Of a DNA stretch of 64,000 nucleotides, positions 44,650 to 52,738 are shown piece by piece. A model generated the notes under the pieces. That model saw only the letters and a program-made list of their open reading frames with translations. It ran no database searches and was not told the origin of the DNA. This DNA comes from Rhizobium ecuadorense (GTDB taxonomy: Bacteria; Pseudomonadota; Alphaproteobacteria; Rhizobiales; Rhizobiaceae): assembly GCF_001187535.1 (NCBI RefSeq), contig NZ_LFIO01001078.1, forward strand, positions 37,958 to 101,957, written 5' to 3'. Position numbers and translations under genes: made by a program. Each line of letters starts with the position of its first letter. Within the stretch, counting starts at the first letter, position 1.

Positions 44650-45963
44650 TCACTTGGCACGGGCGCGATAGACGGTGTCGAGCCAGACCGCCACGACGAG
44701 GACAGTGCCGACGACGACGCTCTGCAGCGGTGTGTCGACATGCGCGAGAACCATGCCGGATTGCAGCGATTGCATGACCAGCGCGCCGAGCATGGCGCCG
44801 GCGATCGTGCCGGTGCCGCCCGCCAGCGACGTTCCGCCGATCACGGCTGCGGCGATGGTGTAAAGCTCGTCGAGCGTGCCCTGCGAGTTGGTGGCGGCAT
44901 TGAGGCGGGCGGTGGAAATCGCCGCCGCAATGGCCGCGAGCACGCCCATCAGCGCGAAGATGCGCACTGTCACCCAGCGGGTCTTGATGCCGGCGAGCTC
45001 TGCCGCCTCGGGGTTGCCGCCGATCGCGAAGACATAGCGGCCGAAGCGCAGCCGGGTGGCGATGAAGGTCATGATGATGCCGACGACAATCGCGATCAGC
45101 ACCGGCACGGCGATGCCGTAAGGAATATCCAGGCCGGTTTCGGGCCAGGGGATATTGTTGGTCTCGGCATATTTCTTGGCGATATTGATCGGCCAGTAAT
45201 AGCTGTTGGCGATCGACACCGCGCCGAGGATCAGCACGCAGCTGAGGATGGCGAGGAAATATTCCGCCCAGATCGGCCGGCGCGGAAAGCCGAAGCGGCG
45301 GCGCTGCCGGCGCGAGCCGATGATGCTGGCGACGACGAACAGGCAGGCGGCGATGCCGACGATCCAGCTCCAGGTGGCGCCGATCGAGCCCTCCGCGCCG
45401 CCGCCCATGATGCGGAAGGTCTGGTCCATCGGGGCAACCGTCTGGCCGCTGGTCACAAGCCAGGTCGCACCGCGCCAGACCAGCAGGCCGCCGAGGGTGA
45501 CGATGAAGGAGGGAACGTTCAGGAAGGCGATGATCATGCCCTGGAAGGCGCCGATCAGGAAGCCTGCCGCAATGCCGACCAGCAGCGTGATCGCCCAGGT
45601 GAAGGGGCTGTCGAAGCCGATATACTCAGGCAGGATCTTCGCCTGGGTCACGCCCATGATCATGCCGCAGAGGCCGAGCACGGAACCGACGGAAAGATCG
45701 ATGTTGCGGGTGACGATGATCAGCACCATGCCCGTCGTCATGATCGCGATGTCGGTCGTCTGGACCGAGAGGTTCCAGAGATTGCGCGGGGTCAGGAACA
45801 GGCCGCCGGTGATGATGTGGAAACCGATCCAGATGATGATGAGCGCGCCGATCATGCCGAGCAGACGCGTGTCGATCTCGGTCGCGCGGAAGAAGCGGGT
45901 CACCGGATTGGCTTCCGCCGTTCGCGGCCCGCTAGATGCTGTTGATTTTACCATTTCGGCCAT
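44650..45963 (-). CDS. xylH: Xylose-type ABC transporter permease
   Basis: A 437-residue XylH-like permease with about ten to twelve hydrophobic helices and the longer extramembrane loop characteristic of the xylose subclass (YFLAILSCVLILGAVSIANS region). Motifs: VLIIVTRNIDLSVGSVLG, LVWRGATWLVTSG, RFGRYVFAIGGNPEAAELAG and AAAVIGGTSLAGGTGTIAGA. It pairs with the single-domain ATPase 14 bases downstream and with the XylF binding protein upstream; 260 bases containing a strong hairpin separate xylF and xylH. Confidence 0.9.
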   Translation of the reverse strand: MAEMVKSTASSGPRTAEANPVTRFFRATEIDTRLLGMIGALIIIWIGFHIITGGLFLTPRNLWNLSVQTTDIAIMTTGMVLIIVTRNIDLSVGSVLGLCGMIMGVTQAKILPEYIGFDSPFTWAITLLVGIAAGFLIGAFQGMIIAFLNVPSFIVTLGGLLVWRGATWLVTSGQTVAPMDQTFRIMGGGAEGSIGATWSWIVGIAACLFVVASIIGSRRQRRRFGFPRRPIWAEYFLAILSCVLILGAVSIANSYYWPINIAKKYAETNNIPWPETGLDIPYGIAVPVLIAIVVGIIMTFIATRLRFGRYVFAIGGNPEAAELAGIKTRWVTVRIFALMGVLAAIAAAISTARLNAATNSQGTLDELYTIAAAVIGGTSLAGGTGTIAGAMLGALVMQSLQSGMVLAHVDTPLQSVVVGTVLVVAVWLDTVYRARAK

Positions 45964-46168
45964 GGGTTTGCCGTTCCCCCATTATGTTTGGACGGGTGCG
46001 CCGGCGTGCCCGAAACTGTTGGCGGCGTCATCGTCTGTTCTTCAACTGACCATCGCGATGCTTCCGGAAACCGTGGCGTGGCGTCGCGACACCCTTCCGG
46101 CAGGGAATGCAGGTCCGCGATGGTGCGGCGAGGCGGAGGAACTGCATCCTTGGAGTTCGCATCCGCAT

Positions 46169-46203
46169 CCGGCGCCGCAGCGGTCTCTCCGCTGCGGCGC
46201 CGG
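46169..46203 (-). terminator. Strong hairpin between xylF and xylH
   Basis: A perfect 15-base stem (CCGGCGCCGCAGCGG at 46169-46183 and its complement at 46189-46203) with a 5-base TCTCT loop. No T-run follows it on the minus strand. It sits just after the xylF stop, so it more likely protects or attenuates the message, keeping binding protein in excess of permease and ATPase. Confidence 0.65.
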
Positions 46204-46223
46204 CAGTTCAGTCCGAAGCGTGC

Positions 46224-47264
46224 TTACTTGCAGGCAGCGACAGTGTCGGCCTTGACGCCCTGGCAGGCTTCAGCCTTGGAAATCCAGCCGGCGTCGATGA
46301 CGACGTTGAGGTTTTCCTTGGTGATTGCCTGCGGCTTCAGGAAGACAGACTGCATTTCCACGCCCTTCGGGCCGCCCTTGAAAGCCTGGGCGCCGTCGAT
46401 CTTGCTCATGTCCTTGCCGCCGGCGAGGTCGAGAGCGATTTCGGCAGCGCGGGTGCCGAGTTCGCGGCTGTCCTTCCAGACGGAAACCGTCTGCGTGCCG
46501 AGCGCGATGCGGTTCAGCGCCGCCTTGTCGCCGTCCTGGCCGGAAACCGGAACGGAGCCGGCAAGACCCTGGGCGTCGAGGGCTGCGATCGCGCCGCCGG
46601 CGGTGCCGTCGTTCGAAGCAACGACTGCGTCAACCTTGTTGTTGTTGGCGGTCAGGAACTGCTCCATGTTGCGCTGAGCATTCTCAGGCAGCCAGCCGTC
46701 CGTATAGGCTTCGCCGACATTCTTGATCTTGCCGGCGTCGATCGCGGCCTTCAGCACTTCTTCCTGGCCGGAGAACAGGAAGTCGGCATTCGGGTCTGAG
46801 GACGAGCCCTTGATGAAGACGTAGTTGCCTTCGGGCTTCGCCTTGAAGACGCCCTCGGCCTGCAGGCGGCCGACTTCCTTGTTGTCGAAGGTGATGTAGA
46901 AAGCAGCCGGATTTTCGATCAGGCGGTCGTAGCCGACAACCGGAATGCCTTCGGCAGCGGCCTTTTCGATTGCCGGGCCGATGGCGTCGGAATCCTGGGC
47001 GAGAATGATCAGTGCGTTGGCGCCCTGCGAGATCAGCGATTCGACGTCGGTCAGCTGCTTTGCGGCCGAAGACTGGGCGTCAGCGGAAATATACTTGGCG
47101 CCCTTGGCTTCGAGAGCCTTCTTGATCGCGGCTTCGTCGGTCTTCCAGCGCTCTTCCTGGAAATTCGACCAGGAAACGCCGACGACGAGATCGGCAGCCA
47201 TGGCCGCGGTATGCACGGAAACGAGAATGGCCGCCCCGGCCATCAGCTTCAAGATAGACTTCAT
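46224..47264 (-). CDS. xylF: Xylose-type ABC transporter periplasmic binding protein
   Basis: A 346-residue XylF-like periplasmic binding protein. Signal peptide LAGAAILVSVHTAAMA-like to about residue 23; mature start ADLVVGVSWSNFQEERWKTD, with the XylF markers GAKYISADAQSSAAKQL, IPVVGYDRLIENPAAFYITF, KGSSSDPNADFLFSGQEEVL and VASNDGTAGGAIAAL. First gene of the xylF-xylH-xylG operon, preceded by a candidate promoter and operator palindrome. It should bind D-xylose or a close pentose in the periplasm. Confidence 0.92.
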   Translation of the reverse strand: MKSILKLMAGAAILVSVHTAAMAADLVVGVSWSNFQEERWKTDEAAIKKALEAKGAKYISADAQSSAAKQLTDVESLISQGANALIILAQDSDAIGPAIEKAAAEGIPVVGYDRLIENPAAFYITFDNKEVGRLQAEGVFKAKPEGNYVFIKGSSSDPNADFLFSGQEEVLKAAIDAGKIKNVGEAYTDGWLPENAQRNMEQFLTANNNKVDAVVASNDGTAGGAIAALDAQGLAGSVPVSGQDGDKAALNRIALGTQTVSVWKDSRELGTRAAEIALDLAGGKDMSKIDGAQAFKGGPKGVEMQSVFLKPQAITKENLNVVIDAGWISKAEACQGVKADTVAACK

Positions 47265-47349
47265 AAAATCCTCCCGAGTGAGTTGCGACCGGCCCAGCCC
47301 ATGCTTCCTCCGGCCACCGCGAAAAGCTGTCCAGAAAAATTTGGATTAT

Positions 47350-47368
47350 TTTCTCGACAGTCGAGAAA
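47350..47368. promoter_or_regulatory. Operator palindrome of the xyl operon
   Basis: TTTCTCGACAGTCGAGAAA is a perfect palindrome of two 9-base arms around one base. It lies just downstream of the candidate minus-strand -10 box, overlapping the likely transcription start of xylF, where a repressor would block initiation. The ROK protein encoded divergently at 47556 is the natural candidate to bind it. Confidence 0.65.
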
Positions 47369-47369
47369 T

Positions 47370-47398
47370 TTGATGTCAGAGATTTTTTCGGCTGTCAA
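47370..47398 (-). promoter_or_regulatory. Candidate xylF promoter
   Basis: On the minus strand TTGACA (-35) occupies 47393-47398, and 17 bases later comes CATCAA (47370-47375) as a weak -10. The -35 is perfect; the -10 is poor, so the spacing and assignment are tentative. Confidence 0.4.
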
Positions 47399-47467
47399 CA
47401 CTGGGCCGTCAGCTTATTTCCCTTGCGGAACAGCGGTGGGCGATGCAGTGGAAAGTTGGGTGGGGCC

Positions 47468-47519
47468 AGAGCATGATGCCGAAAAGTGTGAGCGGTTTTC
47501 GGATGACATCATGCTCTAA
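47468..47519. repeat. RIME-like palindrome upstream of ROK gene
   Basis: AGAGCATGATGCCGAAAAGT and the complement of its arm ending ATCATGCTCT form a palindrome with a GTGTGAGCGG core, related to the A modules elsewhere in the window. It lies 37 bases before the ROK gene start. Confidence 0.7.
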
Positions 47520-47555
47520 ACTATTGAATTAGATCAGGAGGAGAGGGCGGCATTC

Positions 47556-48779
47556 ATGCTGACCAAGTCGAGCACGGAGCTGGTCCGGCAGCGAAACAGC
47601 GTGCTCGTGCTGTCCGTGCTGCGCCGCCACGGCGCGCTCGCGCATACCGAAATATCCGATTTCACCGGGCTTTCCTCGGCCACCATCTCGGCAATCACAG
47701 CCGATCTGGAACGCGCCCATATCATCGAAAAATCCGAGCAGCAGGCGGCCAGCGGCCGCGGCCGGCCGCGCGTGCTCCTGCGCCAGCGCCGCGATTGCGG
47801 CTATCTCATCGTCGTCATCATCTCCTCGGATGCGGTGCAATATTCGCTTGTGGATTATGCCGGCAAGCTGATCGATCGTTTCAGCGAGGAGCGCTCGCAT
47901 GATCCCGCAGGCGCCGCCCGCTTCGTGGAAGGGGTGCGCGCCGGGCTCTCCCGCATTCTCGAGCGCTCTAGGATTTCCCAGGAAAAAGTGCTGCTGATCT
48001 CGATCAGCAGCAAGGGGCTGGTCAACTCGACCGAGCCTGTCCTCGTCTGGTCGCCGATCTTCGGCAGCGACCAGATCGATTTCGAATCAGCGCTCAGGCC
48101 GGATTGGCAGGCCAAGGTCATCCTCGACAACGAAACGCTGCTGGTCGCCGCCGCCCTCGGCGCCCGCGAAGAGATCGTCAAGGGCGCCGATTTCCGCTCG
48201 CTCGCCGCGCTCTCGCTCGGCCACAGCATCGGCCTCGGCATCGTCAGGCGTGGCGGCCAGACCGGCCAGGAAATCTCGGCGCCGAATTTCGGCCACATGC
48301 TGCACATGGCGGGTGGCGGTCTCTGCCGCTGCGGCACCCGCGGCTGCATCGAGGCCTATGCCGGCTTCTACGCCATCCTGCGCAGCGCCTTCGAAGTGCC
48401 GCTCGATACGATCCCGGCAAAATTCGTCCCCGTCACCGAACTCGACAAAATCGCCGCCAAAGCCCGCCAGGGCCACCGCACCTCCACCATCGCCTTCCGC
48501 CAGGCAGGCCTGGCGCTCGGCAACGGCCTGTCGCGCATGCTCAGCCTCACCGAAAGCATGCCCATCGCCATCACCGGCCCCGGCACCCGCTATTACGACC
48601 TGCTGCGCCAGGGCATCGAAGAAGGGCTGGGCCAGTCGCATATCGTCCGCATGGAAGGCATGCCGGAAATCCGCGTCGTCGCCGACGAACCGATCCTCGT
48701 CTTCGAAGGTCACCTCAACCGGGCGCTGTCGGTGATCGACCAGGATATTGTGGTCTCGGGGGTTCAGGGCGCGGAGTAG
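47556..48779 (+). CDS. xylR: ROK-family transcriptional regulator, XylR-like
   Basis: A 407-residue ROK protein with an N-terminal winged helix (VLVLSVLRRHGALAHTEISD, then FTGLSSATISAITADLERA) and a sugar-kinase-like effector domain. The ROK zinc motif is LCRCGTRGCIE, and HSIGLGIVRRGGQTG precedes it. Kinase-type catalytic residues in the ATP site look altered, as in NagC and XylR, so it is a regulator rather than a kinase. It diverges from xylFHG, and the palindrome at 47350-47368 is its likely operator. GGAGGAGAGG precedes the ATG. Confidence 0.9.
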   Translation: MLTKSSTELVRQRNSVLVLSVLRRHGALAHTEISDFTGLSSATISAITADLERAHIIEKSEQQAASGRGRPRVLLRQRRDCGYLIVVIISSDAVQYSLVDYAGKLIDRFSEERSHDPAGAARFVEGVRAGLSRILERSRISQEKVLLISISSKGLVNSTEPVLVWSPIFGSDQIDFESALRPDWQAKVILDNETLLVAAALGAREEIVKGADFRSLAALSLGHSIGLGIVRRGGQTGQEISAPNFGHMLHMAGGGLCRCGTRGCIEAYAGFYAILRSAFEVPLDTIPAKFVPVTELDKIAAKARQGHRTSTIAFRQAGLALGNGLSRMLSLTESMPIAITGPGTRYYDLLRQGIEEGLGQSHIVRMEGMPEIRVVADEPILVFEGHLNRALSVIDQDIVVSGVQGAE

Positions 48780-49007
48780 CGCAAAACCCCTGCGAAACCC
48801 CTCCCCACAAGGGGGCGGGGCTTAACCCGCGGCTGCCGACGGCGACCAACAGGAGAGGCCTTGCCGGCTGCTACAGTTCCATGAATTGTCACGCTGGAGG
48901 TTATCGCAAACGGCGCAGCAGGTTAGCCCCTCCCACCTGTGGGGAGGGATTGGGGAGGGGTCTTGCAAACGTTCCAAACCGCCGCACAGCTGCCCGGTTT
49001 GCGCCGA
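48780..49007. repeat. GC-rich inverted repeat between convergent genes
   Basis: Segments AACCCCTCCCCACAAGGGGG near 48797 and GTGGGGAGGGATTGGGGAGG near 48940 are near-complementary, forming a second repeat type that adjoins the CTGCCCCTC element. There is no gene in it. It may terminate transcription from both sides. Confidence 0.5.
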
Positions 49008-49149
49008 CTGCCCCTCACCCTAACCCTCTCCCCGTAAACGGGGCGAGGGGGCGTGCCTTGCGCGACGTTGGCGAGGGACCGAGAGCTCGCGGCATACCTC
49101 CTTCGCCCCGTTTACGGGGAGAAGGTGCCGGCAGGCGGATGAGGGGCTG
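49008..49149. repeat. Intergenic inverted-repeat element, second copy
   Basis: CTGCCCCTCACCCTAACCCT at the left and GCCGGCAGGCGGATGAGGGG near the right match the element at 28748-28893 in reverse orientation, with the internal hairpin CCCCGTAAACGGGG in both halves. Confidence 0.75.
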
Positions 49150-49242
49150 GTCTCGCCGGCTCCGCAGCGCGCCACCAAAACGCAAAACGGCCGGGCAAAC
49201 ACCCGGCCATCCACACCTCTCTCTCAAATCGAAAGCCGGCCG

Positions 49243-50235
49243 TCAGCCAACCTTGATCAGCTTGCCTTCCTTCACCGACTGCACCGCCGCATCGGCGAGC
49301 GCCAGCGCCGCCAGGCCATCGGCGCCCGAGGGCGAGATCTTCGTGCCTTTTTCGATCGCGGCGATGAAGGCGGCGATTTCGTTGGCGTAGGCTTCGGTGT
49401 AGCGGGTCATGAAGAAATCATGCAGCGGCGGGCGGGTATAGCCGTCGCCGTTTGCGACTTCGATCGAGACCGGGCGCTGGTTTTCGGCCGCGGCCATGCC
49501 CTTGGCGCCGTGCACTTCGATGCGCTGGTCGTAGCCATAGGTGGCGCGGCGGGAGTTGGAGATGACGGCCTGCTTGCCGGATTTCGTCTGCAGGATCACC
49601 GAGACGCTGTCATAGTCGCCGGCTTCGCCGATTGCCTTGTCGACGAGCACGGCAGCGGTTGCCAGCACCGAGACCGGCTCTTCGCCGAGCAGGAAGCGGG
49701 CCATGTCGAAATCATGGATCGTCATATCGCGGAAGATGCCGCCCGAGCGCTTGATGTAATCCACTGGCGGGGCGCCGGGGTCGCGCGAGGTGATCGTCAC
49801 CATTTCGACATCGCCGATCTTGCCGTCGTCGATGACCTTGCGCACCGCCATGAAATGCGGGTCGAAGCGGCGGTTGAAGCCGACCATCAGCTTGGCGCCG
49901 GTTTCTTCCACCACCTTGATGCAGGCCTTGACGCGGGCGACGTCGAGATCGATCGGCTTTTCGCAGAAGATCGCCTTGCCGGCGCGGGCGAAACGCTCGA
50001 TCAGGTCGGCATGGGTGTCCGTCGGTGTGCAGATGACGACCGCGTCGATATCCTTGGATGCCTCGATCGCCTCGATGGTGCGGACCTCGCAGCCATAGGC
50101 CGAGGCGATGGCCTCGGCCGCCTGCGGGAAGGCGTCGGCGACCGCGACCAGCGTCGCATTGGCGTCGCCGCTGACGGCTTTCGCATGAACCTTGCCGATG
50201 CGGCCGGCGCCGAGAAGACCAAATCTCACTGTCAT
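49243..50235 (-). CDS. idhA: Inositol 2-dehydrogenase
   Basis: A 330-residue GFO/IDH/MocA-family dehydrogenase, most like rhizobial IdhA/IolG, which oxidises myo-inositol to scyllo-inosose with NAD+. RFGLLGAGRIGKVHA is the Rossmann motif; the catalytic lysine K93 lies in FCEKPIDL; FNRRFDPHF, GGIFRDMTIHDFDM and the HDFD active-site segment follow. ATG 50235 has AAGGAGG at 5 bases, so the upstream open frame to 50277 is not used. It stands alone rather than inside an iol operon, as is known in rhizobia. Confidence 0.9.
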   Translation of the reverse strand: MTVRFGLLGAGRIGKVHAKAVSGDANATLVAVADAFPQAAEAIASAYGCEVRTIEAIEASKDIDAVVICTPTDTHADLIERFARAGKAIFCEKPIDLDVARVKACIKVVEETGAKLMVGFNRRFDPHFMAVRKVIDDGKIGDVEMVTITSRDPGAPPVDYIKRSGGIFRDMTIHDFDMARFLLGEEPVSVLATAAVLVDKAIGEAGDYDSVSVILQTKSGKQAVISNSRRATYGYDQRIEVHGAKGMAAAENQRPVSIEVANGDGYTRPPLHDFFMTRYTEAYANEIAAFIAAIEKGTKISPSGADGLAALALADAAVQSVKEGKLIKVG

Positions 50236-50431
50236 AGCAACCTCCTTGAATTCGGAACAAATAAACCGAATTGCCATAAATCTGGAATTTTCATTCCATC
50301 TTCTCTGCGTCGCGTCAAGCCCGCGGCTCTTTCACATTTGCAAGATTCAAACTAAAGACAAGCGCAACAAATGCCATGGCCGGTGTGACACATGCCATGG
50401 GCATGGTGACATATGCGACCGCGGGGCCCAG

Positions 50432-50713
50432 ATGCAACTGATTGATCCGAACCATCCGGCATACCGGCGCCTTTGGGTGCGTGTCGCCATCGTTGCCGTC
50501 TGCTTCGGCTGGGCGGCGTTCGAGATTGTCGGCGGCGATCCCTTCTGGGCGGTGCTCTCGGCCGCGGCGGGCGCCTATTCCTTCTATATGCTGTTCTGGA
50601 CCTTCAATCCGCAGCCGCCGGAGGCGGCGGCAGTCGTCACGGCCGATGATGCTGATGGGGGCGAGCCTCAAGGAGACGAAGAGAAGAAAGCCGAAGAGAA
50701 GAAGGCCGAATAA
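50432..50713 (+). CDS. Small membrane protein with charged tail
   Basis: A 93-residue protein. Two hydrophobic segments (WVRVAIVAVCFGWAAFEIV and WAVLSAAAGAYSFYMLFWTF) are followed by an acidic/lysine-rich cytoplasmic tail ending EEKKAEEKKAE, which has a tandem repeat. I do not recognise it, though similar short two-helix proteins are common in rhizobia. ATG 50432 was chosen because the membrane segment begins shortly after; the frame upstream looks non-coding. Confidence 0.65.
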   Translation: MQLIDPNHPAYRRLWVRVAIVAVCFGWAAFEIVGGDPFWAVLSAAAGAYSFYMLFWTFNPQPPEAAAVVTADDADGGEPQGDEEKKAEEKKAE

Positions 50714-50836
50714 TCGAAGCGCGCCGCGATCTTTCCGATGCGCGGCACGCTTGACGTCTTTCGTTTGATACCATCGCAAATCCGACGCGCGGCGTCGCGT
50801 GCAGCCGGCCCGATCCCGGGCCGCATTCCCGTCCTG

Positions 50837-51718
50837 TCAGAGTGACAGTTCCTTGGCTTGCGCGTCGATCTTTTCGCAGGCATTCCCGAATGGATCGCGC
50901 ATCGGCACCAGCGGCGAAACGCCGAGCATAAGAAGCGCTTTCAGATGTGACCAGCCACCTCCCAGCAACGGCGCAAAGCATGTCATCGCGAGGCGTTCCT
51001 CGCCATAGAGACGCAGGTACTCTGCAAAATTGCTGAAGTTCTCGTGATTGCTGTTCTTCAGATGGAAGGTTTCGGCCGCAGCACCTTCGGCAAGGATAAC
51101 TTCGTGCGTATCGAGCATGATGGCATAATAGTCGATCGATACGTCGGCGGCGGGAGTGACCGATGCGATCGTCGTGCCGTTCACGAGGTCCTTCACCTGG
51201 ATCAGGATGCCGTTCAGGTACAGCGCATGGCCAGGCGACAGATAGAGATCGCAATGGGGGGTGTGCCCGTCCAGTGCGTGGCGGGAAACCCGGATCGGCA
51301 CGACATCCTTGGGCCAGCGTGCGCCGCTCTTCTTGAAACTTTGGCGACCGACCCACTTTACCGGACGGCTGCTGCCGTCAGGAAGGGCGACGCGATCGCC
51401 GATGCGAAGATCCTCGACAGGCTTCTCACCGCAATCCGTGAGGATCGCCGTTCCCCGCAGGAAACATTGTGGGCCGCTGCCGCTGCCGCCACCACCACCG
51501 GCACTGGGGCCACCACTTCCGCCGGAGCCACCGCCCCCGCCGGAGCCACCGGAGCCGCCGCGTCCCCAAAGCCGCCCCATCGCTTTGGCCGGAGAGGTGG
51601 AAATGGCTGCGGCCAAGGTCGCCACGCCGGCGAGACGAGCACCGGCGGCTGCGGCTATACCTAGAAAATGTCTGCGCGCAGTGTTGCGTGGCAGCTTCGG
51701 ATCTTCCGTAGATGGCAT
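50837..51718 (-). CDS. Tat-exported Hint-domain protein
   Basis: A 293-residue protein. ARRHFLGIAAAAGARLAG at residues 14-31 is a twin-arginine signal. A glycine-rich spacer (about residues 50-82) leads to a Hint_2 domain beginning CFLRGTAILT with the expected N-terminal cysteine, then EDLRIGDRVALPDGSSRPVK, LYLSPGHALYLNG and DTHEVILAEGAAAETFH. Hint domains catalyse self-splicing or autoproteolysis; here the domain sits at the C-terminus of a spacer, so cleavage could release the N-terminal part. The function of the product is unknown. The gene stands alone. Confidence 0.85.
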   Translation of the reverse strand: MPSTEDPKLPRNTARRHFLGIAAAAGARLAGVATLAAAISTSPAKAMGRLWGRGGSGGSGGGGGSGGSGGPSAGGGGGSGSGPQCFLRGTAILTDCGEKPVEDLRIGDRVALPDGSSRPVKWVGRQSFKKSGARWPKDVVPIRVSRHALDGHTPHCDLYLSPGHALYLNGILIQVKDLVNGTTIASVTPAADVSIDYYAIMLDTHEVILAEGAAAETFHLKNSNHENFSNFAEYLRLYGEERLAMTCFAPLLGGGWSHLKALLMLGVSPLVPMRDPFGNACEKIDAQAKELSL

Positions 51719-52020
51719 GTCGGCGGTCTCCTGAAAACATTTGCACCGCCCTATGTTACAACAGGTTGTATTGCATTCTATTTCCCTAAATAGCGCTACG
51801 GCCTACCGAAAAGGGCGTAGGCATGGTCCACTGGGACCCCAAAATACACTATATCAGGCACCAAAAAGCGGGAGATTTATCTGCTACCCGAAGGCGAAAT
51901 AATCAATCTTGGTGCCTTGGGCACCGGTTGAAATCGCAGAAAAACAGCCCACATAGAATTCGCGAATCGCGCCGGAAACGGCCCTTTCAGGGCCTCGGAA
52001 CGTTTGCCTGCGTTCGCGCT
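51719..52020. other. Gene-free stretch upstream of the Hint gene
   Basis: About 300 bases with the promoter region of the Hint-domain gene at the left and the tail of the HPD-motif gene at the right. No gene, repeat or clear promoter hexamer pair was found. Confidence 0.3.
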
Positions 52021-52482
52021 TCAGCTGTGCGGCAGGCGGCGCATCGCCTCGTCGATCAGCAGATTGGCGATCATCATGCGCCGGTTGGCATTGTCGCGGA
52101 AAGGCTCTGCGACGCCGTCGGGATGATTGGCCTTGGCAAAGGCGCGCCGCTTCTCGTTCAGCATCTGTTGGCTATCGGCGGCAACGATCGCCAGTTCCCT
52201 GGCGATCTCTTCCGGAGCGATGCGGGCGAGATGGTCCGGCATGACCGGTTCCGGCTCCGGCGGGGGAGCCGCTTTTTGAATGGGTTCCTGCCCGAAATTG
52301 TCGAAATAGCCCTGGCCGATCCGCTGCGAGGCGACCGAGACACCCTCCATGACGTCGAACGCAAAACCGGTGCCGAGACCGGCCACACGGTGGGCGGCGG
52401 GCGCTTCGGCCTCTTCAGCCGTCTCGTCCTCGGCCTTCAGCCGCTCGAGCACTGATTGAAATACCGACTGTCCGAACAGCAT
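52021..52482 (-). CDS. Protein with a J-domain-like HPD motif
   Basis: A 153-residue protein of unknown function. The N-terminal third is A/E-rich; the C-terminal half is helical and carries LNEKRRAFAKANHPDGVAEP with H-P-D at 120-122, followed by RDNANRRMMIANLLIDEAM. In J-domain co-chaperones HPD lies between helices II and III and stimulates Hsp70, and both helices can be drawn here, so a cryptic or degenerate J domain is plausible. Tyr and Phe core residues of a full J domain are not all visible. It precedes a RIME-like repeat. Confidence 0.7.
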   Translation of the reverse strand: MLFGQSVFQSVLERLKAEDETAEEAEAPAAHRVAGLGTGFAFDVMEGVSVASQRIGQGYFDNFGQEPIQKAAPPPEPEPVMPDHLARIAPEEIARELAIVAADSQQMLNEKRRAFAKANHPDGVAEPFRDNANRRMMIANLLIDEAMRRLPHS

Positions 52483-52494
52483 CCGGTTTCCTTT

Positions 52495-52635
52495 AAAGCA
52501 TGTCGCGCAAAAGTGTGCCGCGGTTTTGCGGCAACGACATGCGCAAAAATAAAGAGCTAAAGCGCGGCGAGCGAATCTGAAAGATCGCGACGCGCTTTAG
52601 AGCATTCCGTTTGGATTGACCGACGTGCTCTAATT
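52495..52635. repeat. RIME-like composite repeat
   Basis: An A module (GCATGTCGCGCAAAAGTGTG to CGACATGC), then CTAAAGCGCGGCGAGCGAAT and ATCGCGACGCGCTTTAG pairing as module B, and a third part ending GCTCTAATTTTTT. It lies between the HPD-protein gene start and the gbpR stop. Confidence 0.8.
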
Positions 52636-52738
52636 TTTTCACGCAATTTCCGGACGCAAAAACCGCTGCGCACCTTTGCCGGAATTGCTCCGGCGCGCAT
52701 TAAGACCGGGTAAGATGGCGCCGGGCTTGCGGGCCTCG

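Noticed and set aside
48104..49390. A 428-codon plus-strand frame overlapping the ROK gene and the repeat block
   Set aside because: It is out of frame with the ROK gene, is arginine/proline-rich, and runs through two intergenic repeat elements.
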